This document shows positions 55,301 through 62,718 of a stretch of 64,000 bases of DNA, piece by piece. How positions within the stretch are numbered: the stretch's first letter is position 1; each line of letters begins with the position of its first letter. The position numbers were made by a program, and so were the translations under genes. The stretch lies in NCBI GenBank assembly GCA_019217005.1, contig JAHBNG010000003.1, forward strand, positions 186,001 through 250,000. The letters are read 5' to 3'. Source of the stretch: Chloroflexi bacterium TSY. Its GTDB lineage: Bacteria; Chloroflexota; Anaerolineae; Caldilineales; Caldilineaceae. Under the pieces are notes generated by a model that worked only from the letters and a program-made list of their open reading frames with translations, did not search any database and was not told the origin of the DNA.

Positions 55301-55733
55301 CTCTCCGGGCTTCACCCTCAACCTCATCGATATCGACGGTAAAGAGCTGATCGCCTTCCCACGGCAGCGGACGGCCATTTAAAGTCAGAATTTGCAGGCG
55401 GTAGGCGTCGATTTGATGCGACGGGAAACGAAACGTGCCGTCTGGTGCGGCACGCACCTCATCCGCGAGTCGACCATTGCTCATGAGAAGCTGGACGCGT
55501 AGGTTGGCACCAGGCGTGTTTGCGGGGTCGATGATGTGGCCAGTGATGGTCACCCAAGGGATGGCTGATTCTGCTGGCTGAACAACTGCTGGTTCGGTCG
55601 GTTTAGAATCATTTTGCACCGATTGCGTTTCTGCGATTGCGCTGCTTTTTGATGATGCGGCATTGGGGAGTATGCTCAGGGTTATCGCCGCCAGTATAAA
55701 ATAGGTCCATATTTGTGTTCCGGGTGGTTTCAT
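49353..55733 (-). CDS. Giant secreted protein of about 20 carboxypeptidase-regulatory-like repeats
   Basis: The 2126-residue protein has a signal peptide (FILAAITLSILPNAASS). About 20 units of 80-100 residues follow, each running G..I.G.VTG....LEDV.V.LYD..G, then TDANGFYR, then PGDYRLEFEP, and in the middle units LPEYYD..PDLDSATPI. These are Ig-like CarboxypepD_reg/SdrB-type beta sandwiches. Units 3-10 are the most alike, suggesting recent internal duplication; the outer units are more diverged. The C-terminus is a Thr/Pro linker followed by RLFLPLIHTN. It is probably a fibrous surface or matrix protein. The start ATG is 20 bp after the stop of the secreted protein upstream, so they are likely co-transcribed. 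Confidence 0.88.
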   Translation of the reverse strand: MKPPGTQIWTYFILAAITLSILPNAASSKSSAIAETQSVQNDSKPTEPAVVQPAESAIPWVTITGHIIDPANTPGANLRVQLLMSNGRLADEVRAAPDGTFRFPSHQIDAYRLQILTLNGRPLPWEGDQLFTVDIDEVEGEARREHAIFLMVSIATQANVREASTNENVLEIAAAQADQLSSNDPILQNTGQISGTLTRGDNGQPVERGFVRLVDVDGRHVETEFIDANGRYHFQAIPAGQYKLEFDPLPTELLSAYYDDQPDLESATIIALDAGEPLIVNATLSLGATIEGTVTGNDTPLESVFVKVYNADGRTNVSDSTDSNGRYRLLPLPPGQYWLEFAPQSHGPSNEYLPEFYNNQSSLDSATVLEIISNETVSADAELARGGKIEGTVRGENMTLERVRVRLFNSTGATIMSKFTDANGYYQFSPLFAGEYRLKFEPSSLNEANGFLPQYYEGKSDLGSATIITITADETTVADATLKRGGTIEGVVTGDNVALEDISVNVYDSNGDRVDSSTTDANGFYRIQSLVPGNYRLEFIPIVMNGVVSEFLAEYYDSQPSLETATNIQIVAGETVTINADLVSGGVIQGRVTGKDLPLEDILVKLYDADKEFVKSALTDSNGNYRFYPLSSGQYSLEFMPGTVNGQPSKFFPEFYDSQPDLDSAATIEIVAGETVTISAELVQGGTLEGTITGEGNLLDDITVSLFHMEGDEQLSGTVKTVRGDYLFQPLSPGQYKLRFEPLRGGASSEFLPEYYDDQPDLDSATMIPIVADETITADVVLSRGGAIEGTISGENGPLEDVDVFLYDSTGKSLKSVSTKADGHYRLPGLFPGEYRLKFEPPNRGEASVFLPEYHENQADLDSATVITIAADETVMASAGLVRGGTIKGTITGESKPLERITVRLYDSTGELVKSEFADANGFYQMPGLFPGEYRLEFEPRSSGESRLFLPEYYDSKSDLGSATPVTISAGETMIVNADLIRGGTIEGTIIGEGVPAEGVWVRLYNAAGRQVERKSTDVEGFYRIQPLPPGAYRLEFTPLSSGPSAEFLSKFYDDQPDLNSATPILIVGEETKSANADLRRGAKIQGQVTAQEANIPLPDVRITIFDSNERFVDSVRTDASGFYTIVALPSDSYSLKLTTPEVGLSGEYLSRSLEDTIALVAPEVRNNLNIQLKRGGRITGQVTVANTQRNAGIPLPAIHVSVYNLRGNLVDSTTTDASGAYTVTKLVDGHYWIVARPATGGLSAQYLPGHYLDPIPITAPELVSNINLSLEPGGQIAGRVTDEATGSPLENISVEFYDAAERFMIDSATTDAAGFYTTTAFFKGRYRVKFEPPSYGDSARYQEEYYDNSSTFISAAPVNITDASIVKDINAALTPLPPYGQITGTVFAQNSGLPLQGVHVRAYHASSGNDDTGYVDGDLSDQNGLYQLTELPPGDYRIKFQPPNGSTVSVSDLYQKAYYNGKSSMGQFDPVHVESLLTIGNIDATLILGGQISGTVAAVDTGQTLGDVGVVIYNANGERVAGTTTDDMTGNFVFRGLPNGDYRLRYAPPFDSTKTAAAYPTTYSGGKPDLVSATPVRVNAPNISQVRASLAKGGQIAGQIVRAEGGAPISDHDIVFYSVDSGERIAGSQTDDAGRYISPGFVKGSYWVEISSSADLLGPIELSPPELVDNVDGSLSKDEAGSGLIAGRVIAEDTSRPLEDVSIDVDGCPVHGNDDTGRLGIYYIDELASGSFTMALEPDDHSPSAPYRLVQLGTHQLEPGEQRIERLIMPLGGRVVGRVTAEDTGQPLKDVDVSIYDVTRNYYVGTVETDEDGQYRTNGLADGDYRLLFLPEPGVSYLWEYSGNQRTFEQAEAIAIRGARIVANQDTVLTRGGQISGVVTAADTGLPLDDVDVWFYDSNGRLREITETDGKGEYKTAGLLSDDYRILFMPEDHEESARYAYAYYNDRSTLSDATEVSVKAPQHVPNINAVLEPGGQLTGRVTSEQNGQPLNDVRIRGYDELGNRVADGETNRGGIYRTSGVGPGDYRVEFAARDRCSTGVLYADEYYNDKPELASANPVSVNGVGLQGNVNVQLKAISATRTPTPTSTPTATPTSETPKPTRTSTATPTADGKQERLFLPLIHTN

Positions 55734-55753
55734 GATGGTTTGTCCTTTGGGGA

Positions 55754-57900
55754 TTACTGCTGTATGATGGGCAAGAAGACCCGATGTTGTTGCTCAAGTT
55801 GTATCGGCTCGACGTCGGGCATATAGAGACCAGGGGTGCTGAATAATGGAACAATTGGCCCATTCCGGATTGGTTTCTCGGTATTCCGGTTTATAATGTT
55901 GTGGCTTTGCGCCGCTTGCACGATGACACCTGGCTCTATCTCCACGGTCAATTGATAATCAGCAGCCGTATAACCATACACTTCAATCTGATACAGACCA
56001 TCAATGGGTGCAACCAGGCGGATCTGATCTGTGCCGACATCTAGATTGCTGACCCAGGGAGGTCGGGTTGCATGATCCGGTGCCCAGATGTAGAGATCGG
56101 GATCGCCCGATATCGGCGTAAGTGTGGCAACCAACTGCTCTCCCTGCTTTAGCTCATGGCGATAGATCCGTGCCTCATTCGGCTCTACTACATCGCTTGG
56201 GGGTAGATGTGTAATAGACGCCTTATAGGGAAATAAGGAGATATTGCCTGCCATATCACGGGCCCACGCATGCAGATATTTTGTGCCCGCCGAAGACTGT
56301 AGCTGCCAAGGGAAATTAGCATGGCTCTCATCAAACGGCAACCAACCAGAGTTGTGGGTTGGCACCCAATGTTCAACCTCTGTTAGATATTCAAACTCGA
56401 CAAAGAAGAGTGTCTCAATGCCGCTACTTGGATCTGGATCAGACACAACCGTGTCCAAGGCAACGTTTCGACTGGTGGTATCGGGTGCACCTTGATTAAT
56501 TGTAAAGCTGTCTACATGGGGCGATATCGTTTCCGGTCCTGCTGCTAAGACGGTCACAGAACGCACAATCACGTTATTTGTTTCGTCTGTCTCGGAGACA
56601 ACATCCTCTGGATCGATGACGGCGTACAGATCATATGACCCCTCTACGACCGGTGTCCAGAACACAGCGGATGTATTTTGGGAGCTGAGGGGCGACATAA
56701 GTGAGACAGTGCCATCACCTAACAATTCGCCTCCATTATCTGGATTGCCGAGATAGAATCGTACGGCAACATTTGTTAGCGGATCTTTGCCCCCTGACGA
56801 CGAAGGAAGAGTGCCATCTGCACGCTGGTTCCAGCCCGCAATGTGTTCGGATCCGTCCATAGCTCGTACTCATAGCCGAACAGATCATCATTCGGTACTT
56901 GGGTGGGGGTTGGCGTGTGAGTCGCAGTAGGTATTTTTGTATTCGTGAATGTGGGCGTTGGTGTGTTTGTCGATGTGGGAGTGACTGTGGCTGTTTGTGT
57001 CAAACAGGGTGAAGTAAAGCAGACCAACGAGAGATTGTATTCACCAATACGCGAGCCATCAAATCCATCATAGGCCAAGATGTGGTAGTCGCCATCGATG
57101 GTCAAATCGCAAAGCGAAATCTCAGCAGTCGTTCCCCCCCAAGCACGACAACCAGCTAGTTCCACGCCATTTGGATTATAGAGTCGTACACCAGACCACA
57201 AATTGCTTTTATTGCTCATACGGACGATGACCTTGCTATCCGCGCGGGCTGAAAATGTATAACTATCCATTTGAGCACTCGTCTGGATCGTTCCTTGGCT
57301 CACGACGCCGAAAAGAATTGGTTCTGCATTGCCAGGATTATTGAGACGTTGAACAAATAGATGATAGGCACCAGTCCGGGAACCATCAAATCCATCATAG
57401 GCCAGAACGTGGTAGAGTCCATCGACTGGCAACAGACATGTGGAAATTTCGGCAGTTGTTCCGCCCCAAGCGCGACACCCTGTCAACTCGTCCCCATTGG
57501 GGTCATGCACACGAATGCCGGACCAGAGATTGTCCGTATTGGTCATTCGCACCAGGATTTTATCACCGGCCAACGCCATGAATTGATAGGAGTCAATTTC
57601 CGACGGAAGTTCAATGTTGCACTCAATGGCTTCGCCAAATGAGATGGTTTTCGGACACGAATTGATTGTAGACGTTGTGGTCAGGAGCTGTGTGCTTGCT
57701 TGAACAGGGTTGTTCATTGCAATAAATAAAGCGATGCTCAGCAACAGTCCTCCGATCCCAATGGCAGCACCAATCGCAAAGCTACTGATTTGGATATCGA
57801 GAAATCGCGCCCAGTGTCGATTCCAGGGACAGGGTGCTGTCGGTGAGATAGGAACCGGTGAATTGTGAGGAACGTATTCGGGAAGTTCGATATGGTTCAT
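55754..57900 (-). pseudogene. Secreted multidomain protein (PPC-like repeats and CARDB), one frameshift
   Basis: The first frame (57900 to 56776) has a cytoplasmic tail PWNRHWARFLDIQISSF, a membrane helix, and two near-identical PPC-like domains each holding CRAWGGTTAEIS and HVLAYDGFDGSR or HILAYDGFDGSR. A Thr/Pro linker and the start of a CARDB domain follow. The second frame (to 55754) continues the CARDB domain (GGKDPLTNVAVRFYLGNPDN), then Ig-like and PPC-like domains, ending RVFLPIIQQ. They join if one G is added to a G5 run near 56793. Repaired length is about 710 residues. The NRHWARFLDIQ tail is like the first segment of RDD membrane proteins. Without the repair it ends after ALFLRRQGAKIR and is not anchored through its C-terminal motif. 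Confidence 0.8.
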
Positions 57901-57954
57901 GAGGAGAGTCCTTTTGTCCTATGGAGAGAAGTTGATGTGTGAAGCCGGCTTTGT

Positions 57955-58031
57955 GCCTATCCGAAAAGTTCTGTGACGAACTGTTCTCGCTTGAGAAAGT
58001 CGTTGGCCCCACATCTACTTTTCGGATAGGC
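57955..58031. repeat. 77-bp hairpin repeat in sigma-factor upstream region
   Basis: GCCTATCCGAAAAGT (57955-57969) and ACTTTTCGGATAGGC (58017-58031) are perfect inverted repeats around a 47-nt loop. It lies in the 399-bp divergent gap between the secreted-protein operon and the sigma-factor gene. The rest of that gap is AT-rich, with a possible -10 (GCTATACTG near 58152) and no gene. Confidence 0.65.
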
Positions 58032-58299
58032 TCTTACTCAATTTGTTGCATTGACTTCGAAGATTCCTGCATTTTTGCGAAAATTCAGTGAAGGAAAAGA
58101 TAAATATAGAAATGCTAGAAGCAACATATAGATTCAAAACAGTAAAATGTGCTATACTGATAAACTCCTTGAACGCATCCTCTTTCTCACATACTGAGCA
58201 CTGTCATAAATTTAAAATAAATTTGACGGTTTACAGTAGAGCCGAACAGGCGAATTTGATCTAAATTTATGAGCTAATACGGTATAAGTCGGGTAGATC

Positions 58300-59124
58300 A
58301 TGAATATCGATGCCTTACTGCAACATTGTTTTCACATTATTCAATCCTTGAATGAAGAACTGGCGTGGTCACTTCAGCCAAATGATCTGACTGCGCTTGC
58401 CGATGCCATCTTGCCCCATGTTTCAAAAGCCGCTGACCAGAGCGACGAAATAATCCGTACAATCGCCCGCAATTATTGGAAGGATGGCCCCATGGTTGAA
58501 CAAATGCTATCGGCCGAAACACCGGATCACGAGATGCTTTGGGGAATGTGGCGAGAGAAAATGCTTAGATGGATCGCACATAAGGGCGTAGAGAGTGAAG
58601 AACAGGAGGAATTTGTTCAGAATGTTTACATCCAAACCCGCAAGGCCCTATCCACATTCAATTTTCGTTCACAGTTGCAGACATATCTGATCGGCATCAC
58701 CAACAATTGCTGGCGTATGTGGAATCGGGATCGGATACAGGCTGCATCTCGCATTGATGCACACAGTGACGCACTAGATAGAGGTGACGCGGAGCAAGAG
58801 ATTCGTGATTCGGATTCATCGTTCGAGACAGCACTAGAACTTGAACAAGCCCGGCAAGTGGTTCATCAGATCATGACCGAGATCGTCAAAGGGCAAACCT
58901 TGCAGATTCTCTATTTGTATTATGGTGAAAAAGATTATATTGATGAAGAAACAAACCAAAAGCAGAGGTGGACCGATCAAAAAATTGGCGAAAAACTTGG
59001 TAAAAGCGCACGAGCAATCTTCTCACAGAGGAAACGCTCCATTGATAAATTGCGCCAGGATCCTCGGCTAAAAGCCATCGCCCAGGAATATTGGGGTATC
59101 AATTTTGATGATTTGGATGAATGA
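58300..59124 (+). CDS. Sigma-70-family RNA polymerase sigma factor (ECF-like)
   Basis: The 274-residue protein has an N-terminal extension of about 75 residues. Region 2 follows (EEFVQNVYIQTRKALSTFNF then RSQLQTYLIGITNNCWRMWNRDR), and then a region 4 helix-turn-helix (WTDQKIGEKLGKSARAIFSQ, RKRSIDKLRQDP). Unlike standard ECF factors, region 4 contains an insertion (YYGEKDYIDEETNQKQ). It should direct transcription of a small regulon, most simply the divergent secreted-protein operon beside it and its own anti-sigma gene 94 bp downstream. This is inference from arrangement. Confidence 0.85.
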   Translation: MNIDALLQHCFHIIQSLNEELAWSLQPNDLTALADAILPHVSKAADQSDEIIRTIARNYWKDGPMVEQMLSAETPDHEMLWGMWREKMLRWIAHKGVESEEQEEFVQNVYIQTRKALSTFNFRSQLQTYLIGITNNCWRMWNRDRIQAASRIDAHSDALDRGDAEQEIRDSDSSFETALELEQARQVVHQIMTEIVKGQTLQILYLYYGEKDYIDEETNQKQRWTDQKIGEKLGKSARAIFSQRKRSIDKLRQDPRLKAIAQEYWGINFDDLDE

Positions 59125-59218
59125 AGTAGATAAAGTGCAGGAATCTGGCAAGCGCTTGCAACAAATAAGATAGAACCAGAAATGTCTGGTCACATCAAAA
59201 TACAAAACCAAAAATCTT

Positions 59219-60181
59219 ATGAACTGTACAATTGCGATTAATCAATTAACTGCATGTATTTTTGCATCTCAATATGAGGATGCAAAGGGAGCGAATTCTC
59301 TCAAATCTTCCAGTCTATCTGATGCTGTCATTGATCACGTAGTTACGTGTCCAACGTGTCAACACGAACTGGAGAACCTTGTCGATTCCCTGACAGAACG
59401 GCCAGAACATATTCAACGTTTACTTCGTCAGTTCCGATTCCACAGCAATGAACTCAACGCCGATGATCTCGAACGGCTGGCAGCCTACGTAGATCGTCAA
59501 GCGCGTGGACTCGATGCCGCACTCCTGGATCCACATATTCACGAACAGATTCAGAGCAGAACAGCACTGCGCCAACAATATGAATTGTTAATTGAGACAA
59601 AAGAGGCGGAAGAAGAAGGTGCATTTGGGTCACCGATCGTATATCCATCTTTTGGTCAGCAGCGGCAGCAAGAAGCACAAAATCAGCGAGAAATGACTGG
59701 TGTCTCATTTATCTGGCGGCATGTCAATGAGACGCTATATGAACTGAACGATGAACTATCAATTCGGATCAGTCACACGCGAACGGTCTTTGATGAATTA
59801 TCTACATCCTTAAACGCTCATTTGATGCCTGTCCCTGCATTAGCTATGCGCGATCAGACAAGTAAAGACACAGAGCTTCATGCACCCAACCAGTTGTTGG
59901 AATTGCCCCACCCGGAGGCGAATCTCGTGATCCGGCTCAATATTGAGCCAGTGATGGACGGTCAGGGCGATCTGATCTTGGAAATCTGCAGCTTGTCTCC
60001 CTCAGCACCTCTGGAGCAAGTAAAGGTGACTCTGCGCGACGAAGATGAAAATCTGCTCGAGAGTACATCCACAGATCAAAACGGTCTTGCTACATTTGGC
60101 GATTTAGAAAGCGGTAAATATACCGTGTTGGTTGAGCATGAAAGCCATCGCTGGCACCTAACGGTCACGCTCAAAGAATAG
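59219..60181 (+). CDS. Putative anti-sigma factor with C-terminal carboxypeptidase-regulatory-like domain
   Basis: The 320-residue protein has a His/Cys cluster near 45-56 (DHVVTCPTCQHEL) like zinc-binding anti-sigma domains. A helical region follows, then a C-terminal beta domain (PLEQVKVTLRDEDENLLEST, GLATFGDLESGKYTVLVEHE) of the same type as the repeats of the giant protein at 49353. It has no membrane helix. The gene directly follows the sigma factor, the usual place for its antagonist. The ATG lacks a clear ribosome-binding site. How a cytoplasmic copy of a secreted repeat fold would be used is unknown; it may sense unsecreted substrate. Confidence 0.6.
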   Translation: MNCTIAINQLTACIFASQYEDAKGANSLKSSSLSDAVIDHVVTCPTCQHELENLVDSLTERPEHIQRLLRQFRFHSNELNADDLERLAAYVDRQARGLDAALLDPHIHEQIQSRTALRQQYELLIETKEAEEEGAFGSPIVYPSFGQQRQQEAQNQREMTGVSFIWRHVNETLYELNDELSIRISHTRTVFDELSTSLNAHLMPVPALAMRDQTSKDTELHAPNQLLELPHPEANLVIRLNIEPVMDGQGDLILEICSLSPSAPLEQVKVTLRDEDENLLESTSTDQNGLATFGDLESGKYTVLVEHESHRWHLTVTLKE

Positions 60182-60190
60182 ACATTATAG

Positions 60191-60312
60191 GGATTGAAAA
60201 TAGGACACGGATTTTTAGGATGTTCACGAAGTGGGCGTTTCGCCAACACGGATCATCTCAGAATCAATCCGTGAAATCTGTGTTCATCCGTGTCTCACAA
60301 TCTCAATCCTTA
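60191..60312. repeat. ACACGGAT-type palindromic repeat
   Basis: GGATTGAAAATAGGACACGGAT near the start and ATCCGTGTCTCACAATCTCAATCC at the end (given in two overlapping short stems) are inverted. The core ACACGGAT/ATCCGTGT is shared with the 112-bp repeats at 23065 and 30199. It follows the anti-sigma stop by 10 bp and may mark the transcript end. Confidence 0.6.
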
Positions 60313-60385
60313 TAATCTCTAATAAAATTCTCTTTTTCCTTTACAGTATCAGTAGATCCAAATTCCTGCGGAGTAGGCGTTCTCT

Positions 60386-60520
60386 ATTACACGCAGTAGA
60401 CATAATCCTGCATTTCTCAGTCAAAACAGACTCGAGCGTGCCAAATGGTCCGAGATTCTCTACTGCGTCTTTTTTCGCCATTTGAACGCTCTACCTCTGA
60501 GAAATCCTACTGCGTGTAAT
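60386..60520. repeat. 135-bp hairpin element
   Basis: ATTACACGCAGTAG (60386-60399) and CTACTGCGTGTAAT (60507-60520) are perfect inverted repeats. TTTCTCAG near 60413 pairs with CTGAGAAA near 60497. Just before it, CAGTAGATCCAAATT (60350-60364) matches the end of the 215-bp MITE family, without the opposite end. The remaining gap to 60800 contains a palindrome at 60742-60760 and no gene. Confidence 0.6.
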
Positions 60521-60741
60521 CTCTAGTGCTGGCCACGTTTGAGAACAAGCCGAATTAGAGAACGCCTTTCCAAAGGAAAGGTGCGCTCTCTCCTCATCAT
60601 ATTTGTTTGTGAACCATTCCCAAAATTCTATTTGCAATTCCCGTGCTTGTACATGTATCACAAAAGTAAGTCCCGTCCCCGGCAGGACAAGCGGGTAGAC
60701 AACGATGCGTTTCAAGTGAAGATTCAGAGCTCTTGGCACCC

Positions 60742-60760
60742 GTCACTTCAGAGAAGTGAC
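60742..60760. repeat. Palindrome GTCACTTC-AGA-GAAGTGAC
   Basis: An 8-bp perfect stem with a 3-nt loop, followed by CTACG. The same core is at 42443-42469. A partner unit with GTCCCG...GGACAAGCG lies about 60 bp to the left, as it does (in reverse order) beside the first copy. Confidence 0.6.
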
Positions 60761-60800
60761 CTACGATTGACTCACCCCAGAACTTGAAGCTTAGGCTGCG

Positions 60801-61499
60801 CTAGATATCAAATCGAATCATGACGAATTCACCATCATCCATCTCACTTGTGTCGAGTTTAGATAGGGAAAGCTGCAGTTCGTGCTCTTTGTATCGAATT
60901 ACTATCTGGTCGATCAATTGCTTTGCGGGCAACGCTGTAAATTTGAAGCGACCATGCCGATCTGTCTTTGTGCTCCGGTTTAGCGGTGGGATGATAACCG
61001 ACGCTCCCGACAGGGCAATGTGATCCGGTCCCTGAACGATTCCGTTTAGTTCAACAAGCGGTGATGTTCCAACAACGAGCGGCTTCCGTACATAATCTCG
61101 CTCTGGTCTCGGAAGATTTTGACGCAACGGCACGACCAAAACAAATGCTGGTTTGGGGTGGATACCAAAGGCCAGCCAGACATCTGATGGAATTGGCTCA
61201 AACTGGGCCTCAAATTCAGCATGATCCATGGCAGCAAAGGCCAACAAACCCAGCAAGCGGTGGGCTTCCTCGTCGGTCTCGGCCCAGGTTGTGACGATAT
61301 AACGCAGCAAGATCTGATTGGGAGTCCGCTCGAGCCCACGCAACGGCGGATTTTCACTCAATTGCCACAAATAACAGTTCACGCCACTCCCGAGATTTGA
61401 TCCACCAGGAACACGCAACGAGATGTCGATGCTTCGTGAACCATCAGACACCACCTCTGCTATCCATTCTTTGAGCGTCCGGTCAATCTGGTCAATCAA
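60801..61499 (-). CDS. DUF4255 (Pvc16 N-terminal)-like protein with regulatory-like beta domain
   Basis: The 232-residue protein starts IDQIDRTLKEWIAEVV and contains NCYLWQLSENPPLRGLERT, then LLRYIVTTWAETDEEAHRLL, the pattern of DUF4255, a domain found in capping proteins of contractile injection systems and phage-like particles. The last 80 residues (LVELNGIVQGPDHIALSGAS, STKTDRHGRFKFTALP) form a carboxypeptidase-regulatory-like beta sandwich, as in two neighbouring genes. No sheath, tube or baseplate gene is visible in the window, so it stands alone here. The DUF4255 assignment is by eye. Confidence 0.5.
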   Translation of the reverse strand: MIDQIDRTLKEWIAEVVSDGSRSIDISLRVPGGSNLGSGVNCYLWQLSENPPLRGLERTPNQILLRYIVTTWAETDEEAHRLLGLLAFAAMDHAEFEAQFEPIPSDVWLAFGIHPKPAFVLVVPLRQNLPRPERDYVRKPLVVGTSPLVELNGIVQGPDHIALSGASVIIPPLNRSTKTDRHGRFKFTALPAKQLIDQIVIRYKEHELQLSLSKLDTSEMDDGEFVMIRFDI

Positions 61500-61643
61500 T
61501 CTCGTGATCTCTAAAATCTATTGTGGGGTTGTGATGTACAAAGACAAAACCCTCGACAGATCGCTATATTGGCGTCTGCCGAGGGTGCAAAACTTGGATT
61601 CAACGTGATGATTCGACAGCATCTACTGCAATACTCATAATCG

Positions 61644-61722
61644 GTGGTACAGTACAAATTGTGTAAATTACGGATATCAGTCAGGGAAAATCAGAATTTA
61701 CACACAATTTGGCGTACCACCC
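61644..61722. mobile_element. 79-bp palindromic element with 9-bp target duplication
   Basis: The ends GGTGGTACAGTACAAATTGTG and (reverse complement) GGTGGTACGCCAAATTGTGTG are inverted. CTCATAATC and CTCATAACC flank it (61635-61643, 61723-61731), a target duplication with one change. Size and the pattern GTGTAAATT resemble family B (78 bp). It lies in the 417-bp gap between the DUF4255-like start and the kinase stop, which otherwise shows no gene. Confidence 0.75.
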
Positions 61723-61916
61723 TCATAACCAGTTAACAGCCAGTCTCGAGCGGTGGCCACTGATCTCTTCGTCGATTCGCCCATCTCCTAAGCGTGCACA
61801 AAATCCAAATACAAAGTCAGGGACAGGATAATGTGTGCATTTGTGGTAGACGAACCGTTCTATTCAGTCACGCTGAGTGTACAGGAATCAATTTGGATTG
61901 TCAAGAGGTTTGTTGA

Positions 61917-62543
61917 TCATTCATTTCTCACAACCAAATCAAACCATGCAGGTGGACATACTTCGGTGAAATAATAAACTTCTGCTTCGTCCCACCGCTC
62001 ATGCCATGTTCTGAGAAAACTTGCTTCTTCTCGCATCGCAAGCCGGGCATGACGCACATCAACGGGCACGTCGATCAATACAGAGAACGTGACCAGGTCG
62101 GAGAGTTCTGGCCGCGCTGAGTAAGCACCGTCAAGCAAGATCAGATCGGCTGATTCGCGTTCCTCATAATCGGTACGCATCCCATAGGTTCCGTCAGCGC
62201 GAAGACCCGCCTCAAAGTCAAATGCATGCCATTTAGCGACATGTCCAGCTAAGAGTGGTTCAAGCGCCTCGGAACGTAGGCGTCGCCAGTTAATGCCGTC
62301 GCGCACTTTTTCTTCGTGGCCACGTGTATCCCATTCGGGATCGGGAATATCAGCAGCAAAAAAATCGTCGCTTTGAATCAATGTCGCATCCAGTTCCTGT
62401 GCAATCATTGATGCAAGAGTCGATTTGCCTGACCCACTCCCCCCATCCACCGCAACAAGGATGGGAGGTTGCCGGTCCAGCATCAGCTGTTGGATTTCTT
62501 TGATCATTGCGAGGTATGCTGTGGTTAGATCATCTGGTAACAT
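61917..62543 (-). CDS. P-loop uridine kinase-like protein
   Basis: The 208-residue protein has Walker A GGSGSGKST near 34-42, QSDDFFAADIPDPEWDTRG (the substrate-side DD/FY region of uridine-kinase-like NTPases) and ILLDGAYSARPEL as Walker B region. Late motifs AMREEASFLRTWHERWDEAE resemble the lid. It probably phosphorylates a nucleoside or other small alcohol. GGGGAGA precedes the ATG. In the ancestral arrangement its ATG directly followed the aminotransferase stop (TAAATG); a 153-bp element now separates them. Confidence 0.88.
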   Translation of the reverse strand: MLPDDLTTAYLAMIKEIQQLMLDRQPPILVAVDGGSGSGKSTLASMIAQELDATLIQSDDFFAADIPDPEWDTRGHEEKVRDGINWRRLRSEALEPLLAGHVAKWHAFDFEAGLRADGTYGMRTDYEERESADLILLDGAYSARPELSDLVTFSVLIDVPVDVRHARLAMREEASFLRTWHERWDEAEVYYFTEVCPPAWFDLVVRNE

Positions 62544-62565
62544 TTAGTTGCTTCTCCCCAACACG

Positions 62566-62718
62566 GGGTGGTTCATTTTAGCTGGATAGATAGGTTTACA
62601 CTTTTAGAAACAGAAAGAACGTTTATATTCTCTGATTTCGCCGGTTCTCAGAGAGAAAACGGTCTCATATAGATTTTTGTCTATATATCAAAAGTGTAAA
62701 CCTAATTTTGAACCACCC
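62566..62718. mobile_element. 153-bp MITE with 10-bp target duplication
   Basis: GGGTGGTTCA at 62566 and TGAACCACCC ending at 62718 are terminal inverted repeats. A second inverted pair, TAGGTTTACACTTTT and AAAAGTGTAAACCTA, lies inside. CCCCAACACG is duplicated exactly at 62556-62565 and 62719-62728. It overlaps the 3' end of the aminotransferase gene and provides its current stop. Confidence 0.92.

Noticed and set aside
57955..58031. Hairpin before the sigma gene as a riboswitch
   Set aside because: It is a simple long inverted repeat with no recognisable aptamer and resembles the other palindromic elements.
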